NCBI RefSeq assembly: GCF_030372105.1
Contig: NZ_JAUDBQ010000005.1
Coordinates: 62,001 to 126,000 of the forward strand
Source of the DNA: Cellulomonas cellasea
GTDB lineage: Bacteria > Actinomycetota > Actinomycetes > Actinomycetales > Cellulomonadaceae
Direction of reading: 5' to 3'
Length of the DNA stretch: 64,000 nucleotides
Below, piece after piece: positions 48,435-56,315 of the stretch (positions are counted from its first letter, which is position 1; each line of letters opens with the position of its first letter). A program made the position numbers and the translations under genes. The notes beneath the pieces were generated by a model. That model saw only the letters and a list, made by a program, of their open reading frames with translations, ran no database searches and was not told where the DNA came from.

Positions 48435-48506
48435 TCAGCGACAACACCGTGCGCTCGACGCAGAGAAGCTGCGGAGGCACGTGGTGGTGAGGGTCTGAGA
48501 GCGCAT
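48435..48506 (-). CDS. Cysteine-rich leader peptide (23 codons) of the second ABC operon
   Basis: ATG at 48506 opens a 23-residue frame beginning MRSQTLTTTCLRSF and ending Ala-Arg-Cys-Cys-Arg, stop at 48435-48437. The last two Cys codons are both TGT, and the final 12 bases TGTTGTCGCTGA are identical to the end of the 25193-25219 leader. An extended -10-like TGGTAGCCT lies nine bases upstream, so the transcript is nearly leaderless. By comparison with mycobacterial cysteine attenuators, it should link expression of the downstream transporter to cysteine supply. Confidence 0.7.
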   Translation of the reverse strand: MRSQTLTTTCLRSFSASSARCCR

Positions 48507-48571
48507 GATGCCGTGAGGCTACCAGGTGGTAGGCGAAGGTCGGGCCGACGACCTCGTGACGGACGGGCGCC

Positions 48572-49594
48572 TCACCAGCGGTTCCGCGCCTCCTCGGCCC
48601 AGCCCTCCACGCCGTCGACGCGCACCCGCTCGCCGTCGTCAGCGGTCATCCACCCCGCCCACGTGCCGAAGCACTGATGCGTCTCACCTGCGACGACGCC
48701 CAGGTTCATCCGGGAGGCGCGCTCGTGGAACGGCGTGAACTCCAGGTCCACGCGCTCGCGGCCCGCGTCGTGGACGCGCCACGGGGCCAGCCAGTCGGAG
48801 CGGTCGTACTCCCACACCAGCTCGTCGCTGTTCTTGTGCAGGCGCCCGTCGAGCAGCAGCGCGTTCTCCGTGGAGCCCGTGCCGTCGGTCCACCGGCCGC
48901 CCACCTGCACCCCCACCACGGCGCCGTCGACCCTGCCGCTGCCCGCGCCCCAGTTCCAGCGCATCGAGTACGGCCACCGCCCTCGGCCGTGGTCGAGCAC
49001 CGCCCACGAGGCGCCGTCGGGCACGTCATGGGCCACCCCGTCCACCACGAGCGTGCCCGTGACCGGCCGGGCCACGTCCTTCACGGTGTACTGGAACCGG
49101 CGCCCGCTCCACGGCACCACGACCCCGAGGCTCTCGTGGCCGACGTCCGGCATGGACAGCAGGTCCACCGTGACCCGCTCCGTGCGGGCGCGCAGCAGCG
49201 TGCGGCTGTCACCCTCGGTGAGCGTGATCTCCAGGCCGCGCGCGGTCGCGCTTGCGGGGCCAAGGCCGAGGCTCGCCGGCAGCACCGCGCCGCGAGCGAA
49301 GGGGACCACGGCGACGTGGTCGACCTCCTCGCCGGTCGCGCGATCGAGCACCCACACCTGGTGCTGCGCCGCGTAGTCCAGGCTCGCCACCGTCAGCCCG
49401 ATGACGTGCGTCGGGGTCATCACCCCCCAGTACTCCCACCGCTTGGCCCGTCCCCAGCCGCGCAGCTCCGTGTGGTGCAGCGGCCGCCGGCTCCACCCGA
49501 TGGCCGCGGGATTCAGCCGGCCCGACGGCAGGCACAGACTGACGGCCTCAGTGATCTCGCGCTCATGCGCGGTCACCTCATGGTCGGTGGGCAC
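48572..49594 (-). CDS. DUF2804 protein
   Basis: A 340-residue protein with the DUF2804 layout: LCLPSGRLNPAAIGWSRRPLHHTELRGWGR at the start, DYAAQHQVWVLDRATGEEVD, and the central SWAVLDHGRGRWPYSMRWNWGAGSGRVDG. Members probably have a lipocalin-like fold; function unknown. No signal peptide. GTG at 49594 is set by AAGGAG six bases upstream; a longer frame to 49663 lacks homology. Confidence 0.87.
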   Translation of the reverse strand: MPTDHEVTAHEREITEAVSLCLPSGRLNPAAIGWSRRPLHHTELRGWGRAKRWEYWGVMTPTHVIGLTVASLDYAAQHQVWVLDRATGEEVDHVAVVPFARGAVLPASLGLGPASATARGLEITLTEGDSRTLLRARTERVTVDLLSMPDVGHESLGVVVPWSGRRFQYTVKDVARPVTGTLVVDGVAHDVPDGASWAVLDHGRGRWPYSMRWNWGAGSGRVDGAVVGVQVGGRWTDGTGSTENALLLDGRLHKNSDELVWEYDRSDWLAPWRVHDAGRERVDLEFTPFHERASRMNLGVVAGETHQCFGTWAGWMTADDGERVRVDGVEGWAEEARNRW

Positions 49595-49649
49595 AGCACT
49601 CCTTCGCCGGTGTTGCCCACGACCGTAGCCGTCACCACCCCAGGTCAGA

Positions 49650-50306
49650 TCATGCGGCGACACGCCGGGCGGTGAGCGTCACCGCCGCGAGCGCCGCGTA
49701 GACGCCCGCCGAGACCCGGTCCAGCACCCGCATTCGCAGCCGGGGCAGGAACCGCCGCACGGCGCCGCCCGCCAGCGCCCACATCGAGTCGAGCACCCAC
49801 GCCAGCGCGATGAACAGCAGGCCCAAGGTGAGGAGCTGGAGCGACACCGGCCCGGCGGCGGGCACGACGAACTGGGGGAGGAACGCCAGGTAGAACACAG
49901 CGGTCTTGGGGTTGAGCGCGCCCACCAGCAGGCCCGCCCGGAACGCCCCGCCCGACGTGGGCGACCTCGCGCCGCCCTTCGCGCCCTCGACGTCCCGGGT
50001 GTCGGCGAGCGTGCCCGGCGTCCTGGCCCGCCACGAGCGCACCGCCAACCACACCAGCCACGCCGCGCCCACCACCTTCACGGCCGTGAACATGCTCGCG
50101 CTGGCCACCACCACGGCGGACAGCCCTGCCACGGCGGCCAGCACATGCACCAGGTACCCGAGCTCGATCCCGGCGGTGGCGGCGAGGCCCGAGGCGCGGC
50201 CGTGCCGCAGCGTCGTCGCGAGGATGAAGCCCACGGACGGGCCGGGCACGAGGATCAGCGAGACGCTCGCCAGCGCGAACAGCACGAGCCGGTCGGTGGG
50301 CACCAT
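49650..50306 (-). CDS. LysE-family exporter
   Basis: A 218-residue membrane protein with about six helices and the LysE/RhtB signatures LILVPGPSVGFILATTLRHGRASGL (helix 1) and RAGLLVGALNPKTAVFYLAFLPQF (central). It exports an amino acid or related metabolite by proton antiport. ATG at 50306. Confidence 0.9.
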   Translation of the reverse strand: MVPTDRLVLFALASVSLILVPGPSVGFILATTLRHGRASGLAATAGIELGYLVHVLAAVAGLSAVVVASASMFTAVKVVGAAWLVWLAVRSWRARTPGTLADTRDVEGAKGGARSPTSGGAFRAGLLVGALNPKTAVFYLAFLPQFVVPAAGPVSLQLLTLGLLFIALAWVLDSMWALAGGAVRRFLPRLRMRVLDRVSAGVYAALAAVTLTARRVAA

Positions 50307-50349
50307 GCTCCGAGCCTGCCACGGCGGCCCCGGCGCGCGCGGGCGGTTT

Positions 50350-51234
50350 TCAGGTGGGGTTGCAGCGGGCCGCGAGCGTCGCGAAGGAGCCGACGTCGGG
50401 CCGCCACGGCTCGAGGTTCCAGGACTCCTTGTCCGGGGCTCCGAGCGCGTGACAGAGGAACTGGTCGCGCATGCCGTTGGTGTCGGCCTCGGGCTCCTGC
50501 GCGACGACGGCCGCCCACACGCCCTCCTGCGCGGCCAGGCCCCCGGCGCGCGCCCACGCGGTGGGCCGCACCGCGAGTGACCGGCCGCCCTCACGCTCAC
50601 CCCAGTCGGCGGGGCTGTCGAGCATGCGGGCGCCGAGCCACAGCGTCGCGGAGCCCGCCGCCACCGTCGCGTCGCCGGTCAGCGAGGAGACGGTGAGGTC
50701 GAGCACATCCTCGGCGACGGCGGAGAACTTCGCCGTGACCGCGCCTTCTGCGGCTCGGGCGGTCGGCGCCGCGAGGCCACCGGCGAACGACCCGTCCGCC
50801 GCGCGCAGCACCACCGAGCCGTCCACCTGGACGTCGAACACGCTGCCGGACGGGGCCGCGAGCGTGGCGACCAGCGCAGGCGCCGCCGAGCCGTCCGGGA
50901 CCTCGAGGGTGAGCCGCGCCGACCCGTCGTCGAGGGCCTCGGCGTCGGGGGTCGCTCCCGGGGTCATCACGGTGAGCGTCACTCCCTCTGCGGTGAGGGG
51001 GACGCCCTGGGCGCGGATCTCGTCGGCGGTGGGCCGTGCCGCCTCGGGCGTCGCTGTCATGGTGGGAGCGGAGGTGGCCCCGCTGGTCGGGGGAGTCGTC
51101 GTCGGGAGCCCGGTGCATCCCGCGAGCACTGCGGCTCCGAGCGCTGTCACGGCGGCGCACCGCGCACCGCGCCCACCGCCCTGCGCGGGCCAGCCCCGCC
51201 TCGCTCGCCCTCGGGCAGCCGCCTGTCTCCGCAC
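50350..51234 (-). CDS. DUF2599 lipoprotein
   Basis: A 294-residue protein. An Arg-rich N-terminus and hydrophobic stretch end in lipobox LAGC (about residue 40), followed by a Thr/Pro/Ala-rich linker. The C-terminal 90 residues form DUF2599: GGRSLAVRPTAWARAGG, NGMRDQFLCHALGAPDKESW and NLEPWRPDVG with two conserved Cys. Function unknown; membrane-anchored outside the cell. GTG start with no clear ribosome site. Confidence 0.82.
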   Translation of the reverse strand: MRRQAAARGRARRGWPAQGGGRGARCAAVTALGAAVLAGCTGLPTTTPPTSGATSAPTMTATPEAARPTADEIRAQGVPLTAEGVTLTVMTPGATPDAEALDDGSARLTLEVPDGSAAPALVATLAAPSGSVFDVQVDGSVVLRAADGSFAGGLAAPTARAAEGAVTAKFSAVAEDVLDLTVSSLTGDATVAAGSATLWLGARMLDSPADWGEREGGRSLAVRPTAWARAGGLAAQEGVWAAVVAQEPEADTNGMRDQFLCHALGAPDKESWNLEPWRPDVGSFATLAARCNPT

Positions 51235-51251
51235 GGTGGCACGGTAACCCG

Positions 51252-51298
51252 CGACGTCCCCTGGAGCGCCCTTCGCGTGGGCGCTCCCGGGGACGTCG
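51252..51298. terminator. Large hairpin terminator
   Basis: CGACGTCCCC (51252-51261) pairs with GGGGACGTCG (51289-51298); after a T/C mismatch, GGAGCGCCC (51263-51271) pairs with GGGCGCTCC (51279-51287) around TTCGCGT. It lies just past the 3' end of the minus-strand ABC ATPase gene and upstream of the DUF2599 gene, so it ends the ABC/FtsX transcript. Confidence 0.85.
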
Positions 51299-51308
51299 AA
51301 CAGCAGGG

Positions 51309-51992
51309 TCAGGCCGCCGCCGCGGGCAGCCGCACCCGCCCGTCGAGCATCTCGACCACCTGGTCCACCTCGCCCAGGTGCGCGCGGTCGTGCGTGACGA
51401 GCACCGTCGCGACGCCCTGCCGGTGGGTCAGCGTCACCACCAGGTCGATGATCGCGGCGCCGCGCTCGTGGTCGAGCGCGCTGGTGGGCTCGTCGACGAG
51501 CAGCACCGCCGGGTCGCCCATGAGGGCGCGGGCGATGTTGACCCGCTGGCGCTGCCCGCCGGAGAGCTGGTGCGGGCGCCGGTCGGCGAAGTCCGCCATG
51601 CCGACGGCGTCGAGCAGCTCGAGCGCGCGCGGCCGGGCGGCCCGGGGCGAGTGCCCGGCGAGGTGCGCCATGACCTGGAGCTGCTCGGCGGCGGTCAGCG
51701 ACGGCAGCAGGTTGGGCTGCTGGAACACGATGCCGACGCGGTCGCGGCGCAGCGTCGTGAGCGCGTCCCGGTCGAGTCCGGTGGTGTCCGTGCCGGCGAC
51801 GACCACCCGGCCGGAGTCCGGGCTGATCAGCGTCGCGGCGACGGCCAGCAGGCTTGACTTGCCCGAGCCGGACGGGCCCACCACGGCGGTGAGCGTGCCC
51901 GCGGGCACGTCCAGGCTCACGTGGTCGAGGGCCGTCAGGCGCGACGTGCCGTCGGGGTAGGTGAGGGTGACGTCGGTCAGGGTGAGGCTCAT
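51309..51992 (-). CDS. LolD/MacB-type ABC ATPase
   Basis: A 227-residue ATPase: Walker A GPSGSGKSS, VGIVFQQPNLLPSLTAAEQL, signature LSGGQRQR, Walker [13 protein letters not shown]. This MacB/LolD type works with FtsX-like permeases to power extracytoplasmic processes rather than bulk import. ATGA overlap with the permease gene upstream. Divergent from a sensor kinase/regulator pair that may control it. Confidence 0.92.
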   Translation of the reverse strand: MSLTLTDVTLTYPDGTSRLTALDHVSLDVPAGTLTAVVGPSGSGKSSLLAVAATLISPDSGRVVVAGTDTTGLDRDALTTLRRDRVGIVFQQPNLLPSLTAAEQLQVMAHLAGHSPRAARPRALELLDAVGMADFADRRPHQLSGGQRQRVNIARALMGDPAVLLVDEPTSALDHERGAAIIDLVVTLTHRQGVATVLVTHDRAHLGEVDQVVEMLDGRVRLPAAAA

Positions 51993-53071
51993 CGTGCGCT
52001 CCCGAGTGCGGTCAGCGGGTCGACGGACGTGATCCGTCGGATGGACAGCCCGGCCCCGGCGGCGCCCAGCGCGATCATGACGAGCGCGGGCACGAGGACA
52101 GTGCTGAGGTCGAGGACGAACGGCGCGGAGCCACGGATGGCGAGCCCGACACCGGCGGCGATGGCCGAGCCGATGGCGGTGCCGAGCACGAGCAGCACCA
52201 CGGCCTGCCCGAGCGCGTCGCGCAGCAGGTACCGGGTGGAGGCGCCCAGGGCCTTCAGCACGGCGACGTCGCCGCTGCGCTGGATGGTCCACACCGTGAA
52301 GAAGGCGCCGATGACCAGCGCGGAGATCGCGAACAGGAACCCGCGCATGAGCTGCAGCGAGCCGTTCTCCGAGGTGTAGGAGCCGATCGCGGACAGCGCG
52401 TCCCCGGTGGTGACGGTGCTGGTGCCGAGCCGCGCGTCGGCGGCGGCCAGGTCGGCGCCGGAGTCGGTGGTCAGGGCGACGACGGTGGCCGTCGGCGCGT
52501 CACCGTCGGCGGCGGCCCCACCCTGCTGGGCGTCGGCCAGGCTCGCCCACACCACGGGGGTGTGGCTGTACCAGTCGTCACCGGCCACGGCCGCGACCTC
52601 GACCTGGCGGCCGGCGAGGGTGAGCGTGTCGCCGGGGGCCAGCCCCAGGTCGTCGGCGGCGGCGGTCGAGAGCACCACCGACCCGTGGGCGACGCGGCTG
52701 TCAGGCGCCAGCGACGACCCGGGCTCGACGCCGAACGCGGCGACGCTCGCGGCCTTGCCGCCGTCCACGGCCGCCCGCGTCATCGTGATGGCGAGCGGCT
52801 CCGCCGACGTCACCCCCGGCACGTCGGCCCACGCCTGCCACGTGGCGGCGTCGACCTGCGAGTCGGTGAACGACACCTTCTCGCCATCGGCCGGGGCGGT
52901 GAACGCGAGCCGGTCGGCGCGCAGGTCGGTGATCGCGGAGATGTTCTGATGCGCGAGCCCGGCGGTCAGTCCGGAGACGAGCCCGACGAGCACGGTGATG
53001 AGGACGACGACCACCCCCATGAGGGCGAAGCGGCCCTTGGCGAACCGCAGGTCTTTCCAGGCGACGAACAC
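51989..53071 (-). CDS. FtsX-like permease (MacB type)
   Basis: A 360-residue protein: an N-terminal membrane helix (about 16-37), a 200-residue extracytoplasmic domain, then three membrane helices (GFLFAISALVIGAFFTVWTI, LGQAVVLLVLGTAIGSAIAAGVGLA, LVPALVMIALGAAGAGLSI) ending SVDPLTALGSAR, the FtsX-family tail. GTG at 53071 with AAAGG upstream. With the ATPase it forms a mechanotransmission or export pump, possibly for a peptide or lipid. Confidence 0.9.
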   Translation of the reverse strand: MFVAWKDLRFAKGRFALMGVVVVLITVLVGLVSGLTAGLAHQNISAITDLRADRLAFTAPADGEKVSFTDSQVDAATWQAWADVPGVTSAEPLAITMTRAAVDGGKAASVAAFGVEPGSSLAPDSRVAHGSVVLSTAAADDLGLAPGDTLTLAGRQVEVAAVAGDDWYSHTPVVWASLADAQQGGAAADGDAPTATVVALTTDSGADLAAADARLGTSTVTTGDALSAIGSYTSENGSLQLMRGFLFAISALVIGAFFTVWTIQRSGDVAVLKALGASTRYLLRDALGQAVVLLVLGTAIGSAIAAGVGLAIRGSAPFVLDLSTVLVPALVMIALGAAGAGLSIRRITSVDPLTALGSAR

Positions 53072-53259
53072 AGATGACGGCCTTTCACGCGAGTGGATGC
53101 AGGCGCCGGGACAGGGGCCCGGCGACATCCCCCACGCTCCCCGGAGCGACCCCCCACGGGCATCGCGCTCGCGGTGGGACTGTGATGGCCGGAAGGCGCA
53201 GGCCCGCTCCGCCTTTTGATCGATGCCGCGACTCGGGCGGCGACCTAGCCTGGGAGGAC

Positions 53260-54450
53260 GTGAGCGCCCGATCCCTGACCCCCGTGCTGCTGCGCGTCTG
53301 CCTGCACCTGCTGGTGGTCGCGCTCCTCGTGCTGGCCGGAGTGCGGGCCGTCGCCGACCAGATGGACGATGCGGGCGCCGTGGTCGCGACGGCCGTCGCG
53401 CTCGGCGTCGTCTACCTGGCCGGTCAGGCGGTCCCCGCGGTGCGGCGCTCACGCGGCGCCGCTGTTGTGTGGCTCGGGGTGCTCATCGCCGCGTGGCTGG
53501 TGCTGCTCGCGTTGACCCCGGACGGCATCTGGCTGGCGTTCCCGTTGTTCTTCGTCGAGATGCACCTGCTGCGCCCGCGCTGGGGGGTGCTCGCGGTGGC
53601 GCTGACCACCGTCGCCGCGATCGCGGGGTTCGGCTGGCACCAGCATGTGCTCACCGCCGCGATGGTCATCGGCCCGGTGCTCGGCGCGGCGGTGTCGGTG
53701 GCGGTGGTGCTCGGCTACCAGGCGCTGTACCGGGAGAGCGAGGAGCGCCGCCGGCTCATCGAGCAGCTCCAGGAGGCGCGTGACGACCTCACGGCGGCCG
53801 AGCGCACCGCGGGCATGCTCGAGGAGCGTGAGCGGGTCGCCCGCGAGATCCACGACACCCTGGCCCAGGGCCTGTCCAGCATCCAGCTGCTGCTCCGCGC
53901 GGCTGAGCGGCGCCTGCCCGACAACCCCGACGAGGCGCTGGCGCACGTCGAGCGGGCCCGGGTGGCGGCGGCCGACAACCTCGCCGAGGCGCGGCGCTTC
54001 GTGCGCGACTGGTCGCCCCCCGACCTCGAGGCGGGCGACCTGCCCAGCGCGCTGCGGCGCGTGGGCGCCACCACCGCCGACACGGCGGGGATCGCCGTGC
54101 ACGTGCAGGTCTCCGGCGAGCCGACCCCGCTGCCGTCGGCGCATGAGCTCGCCTTGCTGCGCATCGCGCAGTCGGCGCTCGCCAACGCCGTCCAGCACGC
54201 GCATGCCAGCCGCGTCGAGCTCACGCTGAGCTACATGGGATCCGAGGTGGCGCTCGACGTGGTCGACGACGGCCAGGGCTTCGACCCGGACGCCGTCGAC
54301 GCGCCCGGCCGGGCCGCCGACGGCGGAGGCTTCGGGCTCGCTGCCATGCGGGCGCGCGCCCGGTCGCTCGGCGGCTCGCTCGCCGTGGAGTCCGCGCCCG
54401 GCTCCGGCACGGCCGTGGCCGTGACCCTCCCCGTGGAGGCCGGCGCATGA
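53260..54450 (+). CDS. Sensor histidine kinase (DesK/LiaS/NarX-like class)
   Basis: A 396-residue kinase. N-terminal about 155 residues form five or six membrane helices. A coiled segment (158-190) leads to the HisKA_3 phospho-acceptor in REIHDTLAQGLSSIQLLL (His198), then a HATPase with ANAVQHAHASRVELTL (N-box), DDGQGFDP and GGFGLAAMRARARSLGG. No large sensor domain, so it probably senses membrane stress within its helices. TAGCCT (53246-53251) is eight bases before the GTG, and the ribosome-site-like GGGAGG would be upstream of or at the start of the RNA, hence possibly leaderless. ATGA overlap with the regulator. Confidence 0.92.
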   Translation: MSARSLTPVLLRVCLHLLVVALLVLAGVRAVADQMDDAGAVVATAVALGVVYLAGQAVPAVRRSRGAAVVWLGVLIAAWLVLLALTPDGIWLAFPLFFVEMHLLRPRWGVLAVALTTVAAIAGFGWHQHVLTAAMVIGPVLGAAVSVAVVLGYQALYRESEERRRLIEQLQEARDDLTAAERTAGMLEERERVAREIHDTLAQGLSSIQLLLRAAERRLPDNPDEALAHVERARVAAADNLAEARRFVRDWSPPDLEAGDLPSALRRVGATTADTAGIAVHVQVSGEPTPLPSAHELALLRIAQSALANAVQHAHASRVELTLSYMGSEVALDVVDDGQGFDPDAVDAPGRAADGGGFGLAAMRARARSLGGSLAVESAPGSGTAVAVTLPVEAGA

Positions 54451-55079
54451 GCGAGCGCGTGCGCCTGCTGCTCGCCGACGACCACCCGGTGGTCCGCGCC
54501 GGGCTGCGCGCCGTCCTCGAGACCGAGCCCGGCTTCGAGGTGGTCGCTGAGGCCACCACCGCCGAGGAGGCCGTCGAGCGCGCCGCCCACGGGGACGTCG
54601 ACGTGGTGCTCATGGACCTGCAGTTCGGCGCGGGCATGCACGGCACGCAGGCGACTGCGCAGATCACCGCCCAGCCCGGCGGGCCCCGGGTGCTGGTGCT
54701 GACCACCTACGACACCGACGCCGACATCCTCGCCGCCATCGAGGCGGGCGCCACCGGCTACCTGCTCAAGGACGCCCCACCCGAGGAGCTCGCAGCAGCC
54801 GTCCGCACCGCCGCGGCAGGCCGCTCAGCACTCGCCCCCGCCATCGCGATGCGGCTCATGGACCGCGTCCGGGCGCCGGGCGGCGTGCTCAGCCCTCGCG
54901 AGACCGAGGTGCTGCAACTCGTCGCCGAGGGGCTGTCCAACCAGCAGATCAGCCAACGGCTGTTCCTGAGCCAGGCCACCGTGAAGTCCCACCTGGTGCA
55001 CATCTACACCAAGCTCGGCGTCGACTCCCGCACCGCGGCGGTGGCCGTCGCGACTCAGCGCGGCATCATCCGCCGCTAG
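54447..55079 (+). CDS. LuxR-type response regulator (NarL family)
   Basis: A 210-residue regulator: receiver domain with phospho-acceptor Asp57 in VLMDLQF, acidic pair at 11-12, Lys in GYLLKDA; then a LuxR helix-turn-helix LSPRETEVLQLVAEGLSNQQ to VKSHLVHIYTKLGV. Partner of the kinase it overlaps. The divergent ABC/FtsX pair is the natural target, as in LiaRS- or VraSR-like systems (inference). Its last 14 bases overlap the convergent EamA gene. Confidence 0.94.
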   Translation: MSERVRLLLADDHPVVRAGLRAVLETEPGFEVVAEATTAEEAVERAAHGDVDVVLMDLQFGAGMHGTQATAQITAQPGGPRVLVLTTYDTDADILAAIEAGATGYLLKDAPPEELAAAVRTAAAGRSALAPAIAMRLMDRVRAPGGVLSPRETEVLQLVAEGLSNQQISQRLFLSQATVKSHLVHIYTKLGVDSRTAAVAVATQRGIIRR

Positions 55080-56034
55080 GCCGCGCCGCCCCGACCTCAC
55101 GGGTCTCCGCGCCGGGACCGGTCGGGTGGCTCCCGGGCCGCGCCGGCCCATCCGAGCCCAACCTCTGCGCGCCCAGCGTCGACACCAGCACGATCACGAG
55201 CCCGACCCACCCGATCGGGGCGAGCCGGTCGCCAGCCAGCGTGACGCCGACGAGCGCCGCCCACACCGGCTCGGTGCCGAGCAGCAGGCTGACCCGGCTC
55301 GGCGACGTGCGACGGACCGCCCACATCTGGACGACGAACGGGAACACGGTGCAGACGACGACGAGGAACACCATCGCCGCCACCTGCCCGGCGTCCATGC
55401 GGGGGACGAACGAGGCCACCGACTGCGGCGTGAAGAATGAGGCCGCCACGAAGGCGACGCCGCACACCGCCATCTGCACGAACGTCAGGTTGAACGAGTC
55501 GAGCGGCCTGCCCCGCGGCAGCCGGTGCATCATCGTGACGTGGACCGCCCGGACGACGGCGGCGCCGAGCACGAGCCAGTCCCCGAGGCCGAAGGTCGTG
55601 ACCTCGCCGCCCGCGGTGAGCAGCGCGACCCCGAGGATCGACAGGACGCCCGCGACGTAGTAGATCCCCGCCAGCCGGGTCCGATTCACCACGGACTCGA
55701 GGACCGGCGTGAAGATCATCGTGAGGCTGATGATCAGCCCGGCGTTCGTGGCGCTGGTGCCGGCGATGCCGAACGTCTCGAACGCGAAGACCGCCGTGAG
55801 GATCACGCCCAGCGTGACGCCGACCGTCAGCTCGCTCCTCGTGACGCGCCGACCGGACAGCAGCAGGCCCGCCCCGAGCAGCACTGTCGTCAGGCCCATC
55901 CGCACCCCGAGGACGGCGAGCACCGCGCCACCGGCGACCAGCTCCTTGGCCACCCAGTAGGTCGCGCCCCAAGCGACGGCAACCGACATGACGAGCAGGT
56001 CGACGCGCAGGCTAGCCCTGACGGCTGTCGTCAT
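55066..56034 (-). CDS. EamA-family (DMT) transporter
   Basis: A 322-residue membrane protein with ten predicted helices in two EamA repeats: LVMSVAVAWGATYWVAKELVAGG opens the first, FGLGDWLVLGAAVVRAVHVTMM the second, with SLLLGTEPVWAALVGVTLAGDRLAPIGWVGLVIVLV near the end. Exporter of a small metabolite; substrate unknown. ATG at 56034 is used; a TTG at 56049 is possible. Confidence 0.88.
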   Translation of the reverse strand: MTTAVRASLRVDLLVMSVAVAWGATYWVAKELVAGGAVLAVLGVRMGLTTVLLGAGLLLSGRRVTRSELTVGVTLGVILTAVFAFETFGIAGTSATNAGLIISLTMIFTPVLESVVNRTRLAGIYYVAGVLSILGVALLTAGGEVTTFGLGDWLVLGAAVVRAVHVTMMHRLPRGRPLDSFNLTFVQMAVCGVAFVAASFFTPQSVASFVPRMDAGQVAAMVFLVVVCTVFPFVVQMWAVRRTSPSRVSLLLGTEPVWAALVGVTLAGDRLAPIGWVGLVIVLVSTLGAQRLGSDGPARPGSHPTGPGAETREVGAARPSGG

Positions 56035-56315
56035 CGACGGCTCGGCCAACGCCGGTGTCGCCGCGGGGCGTGAGGTCGCTGCACGATCTCAGGACGCTAG
56101 CCATCAGCGGCCGCGGAGACATCCCCGGTCACATCATGAGATTTGTCGGGTATCGCCCGTTCGCCCCTCATGGGCGCGACTGAGCGTCAGACGGGCCCGC
56201 GCCGACCGCCCTCTGGGCGCCCAGCCCGGGCACGCAGTGGACGCCGGTAGCCTGGCCTGGTCTTCCGACGGACCCCGCGGACCCAGCCGTCCGGGCCACC
56301 CACTCGAGGGAATCG

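Noticed and set aside
48420-48480. Alternative minus-strand leader ORF from GTG 48480 ending Thr-Ala-Cys
   Set aside because: It is in another frame from the ORF ending Arg-Cys-Cys-Arg. That ORF matches the 25193 leader in its last 12 bases and has a better start and promoter.
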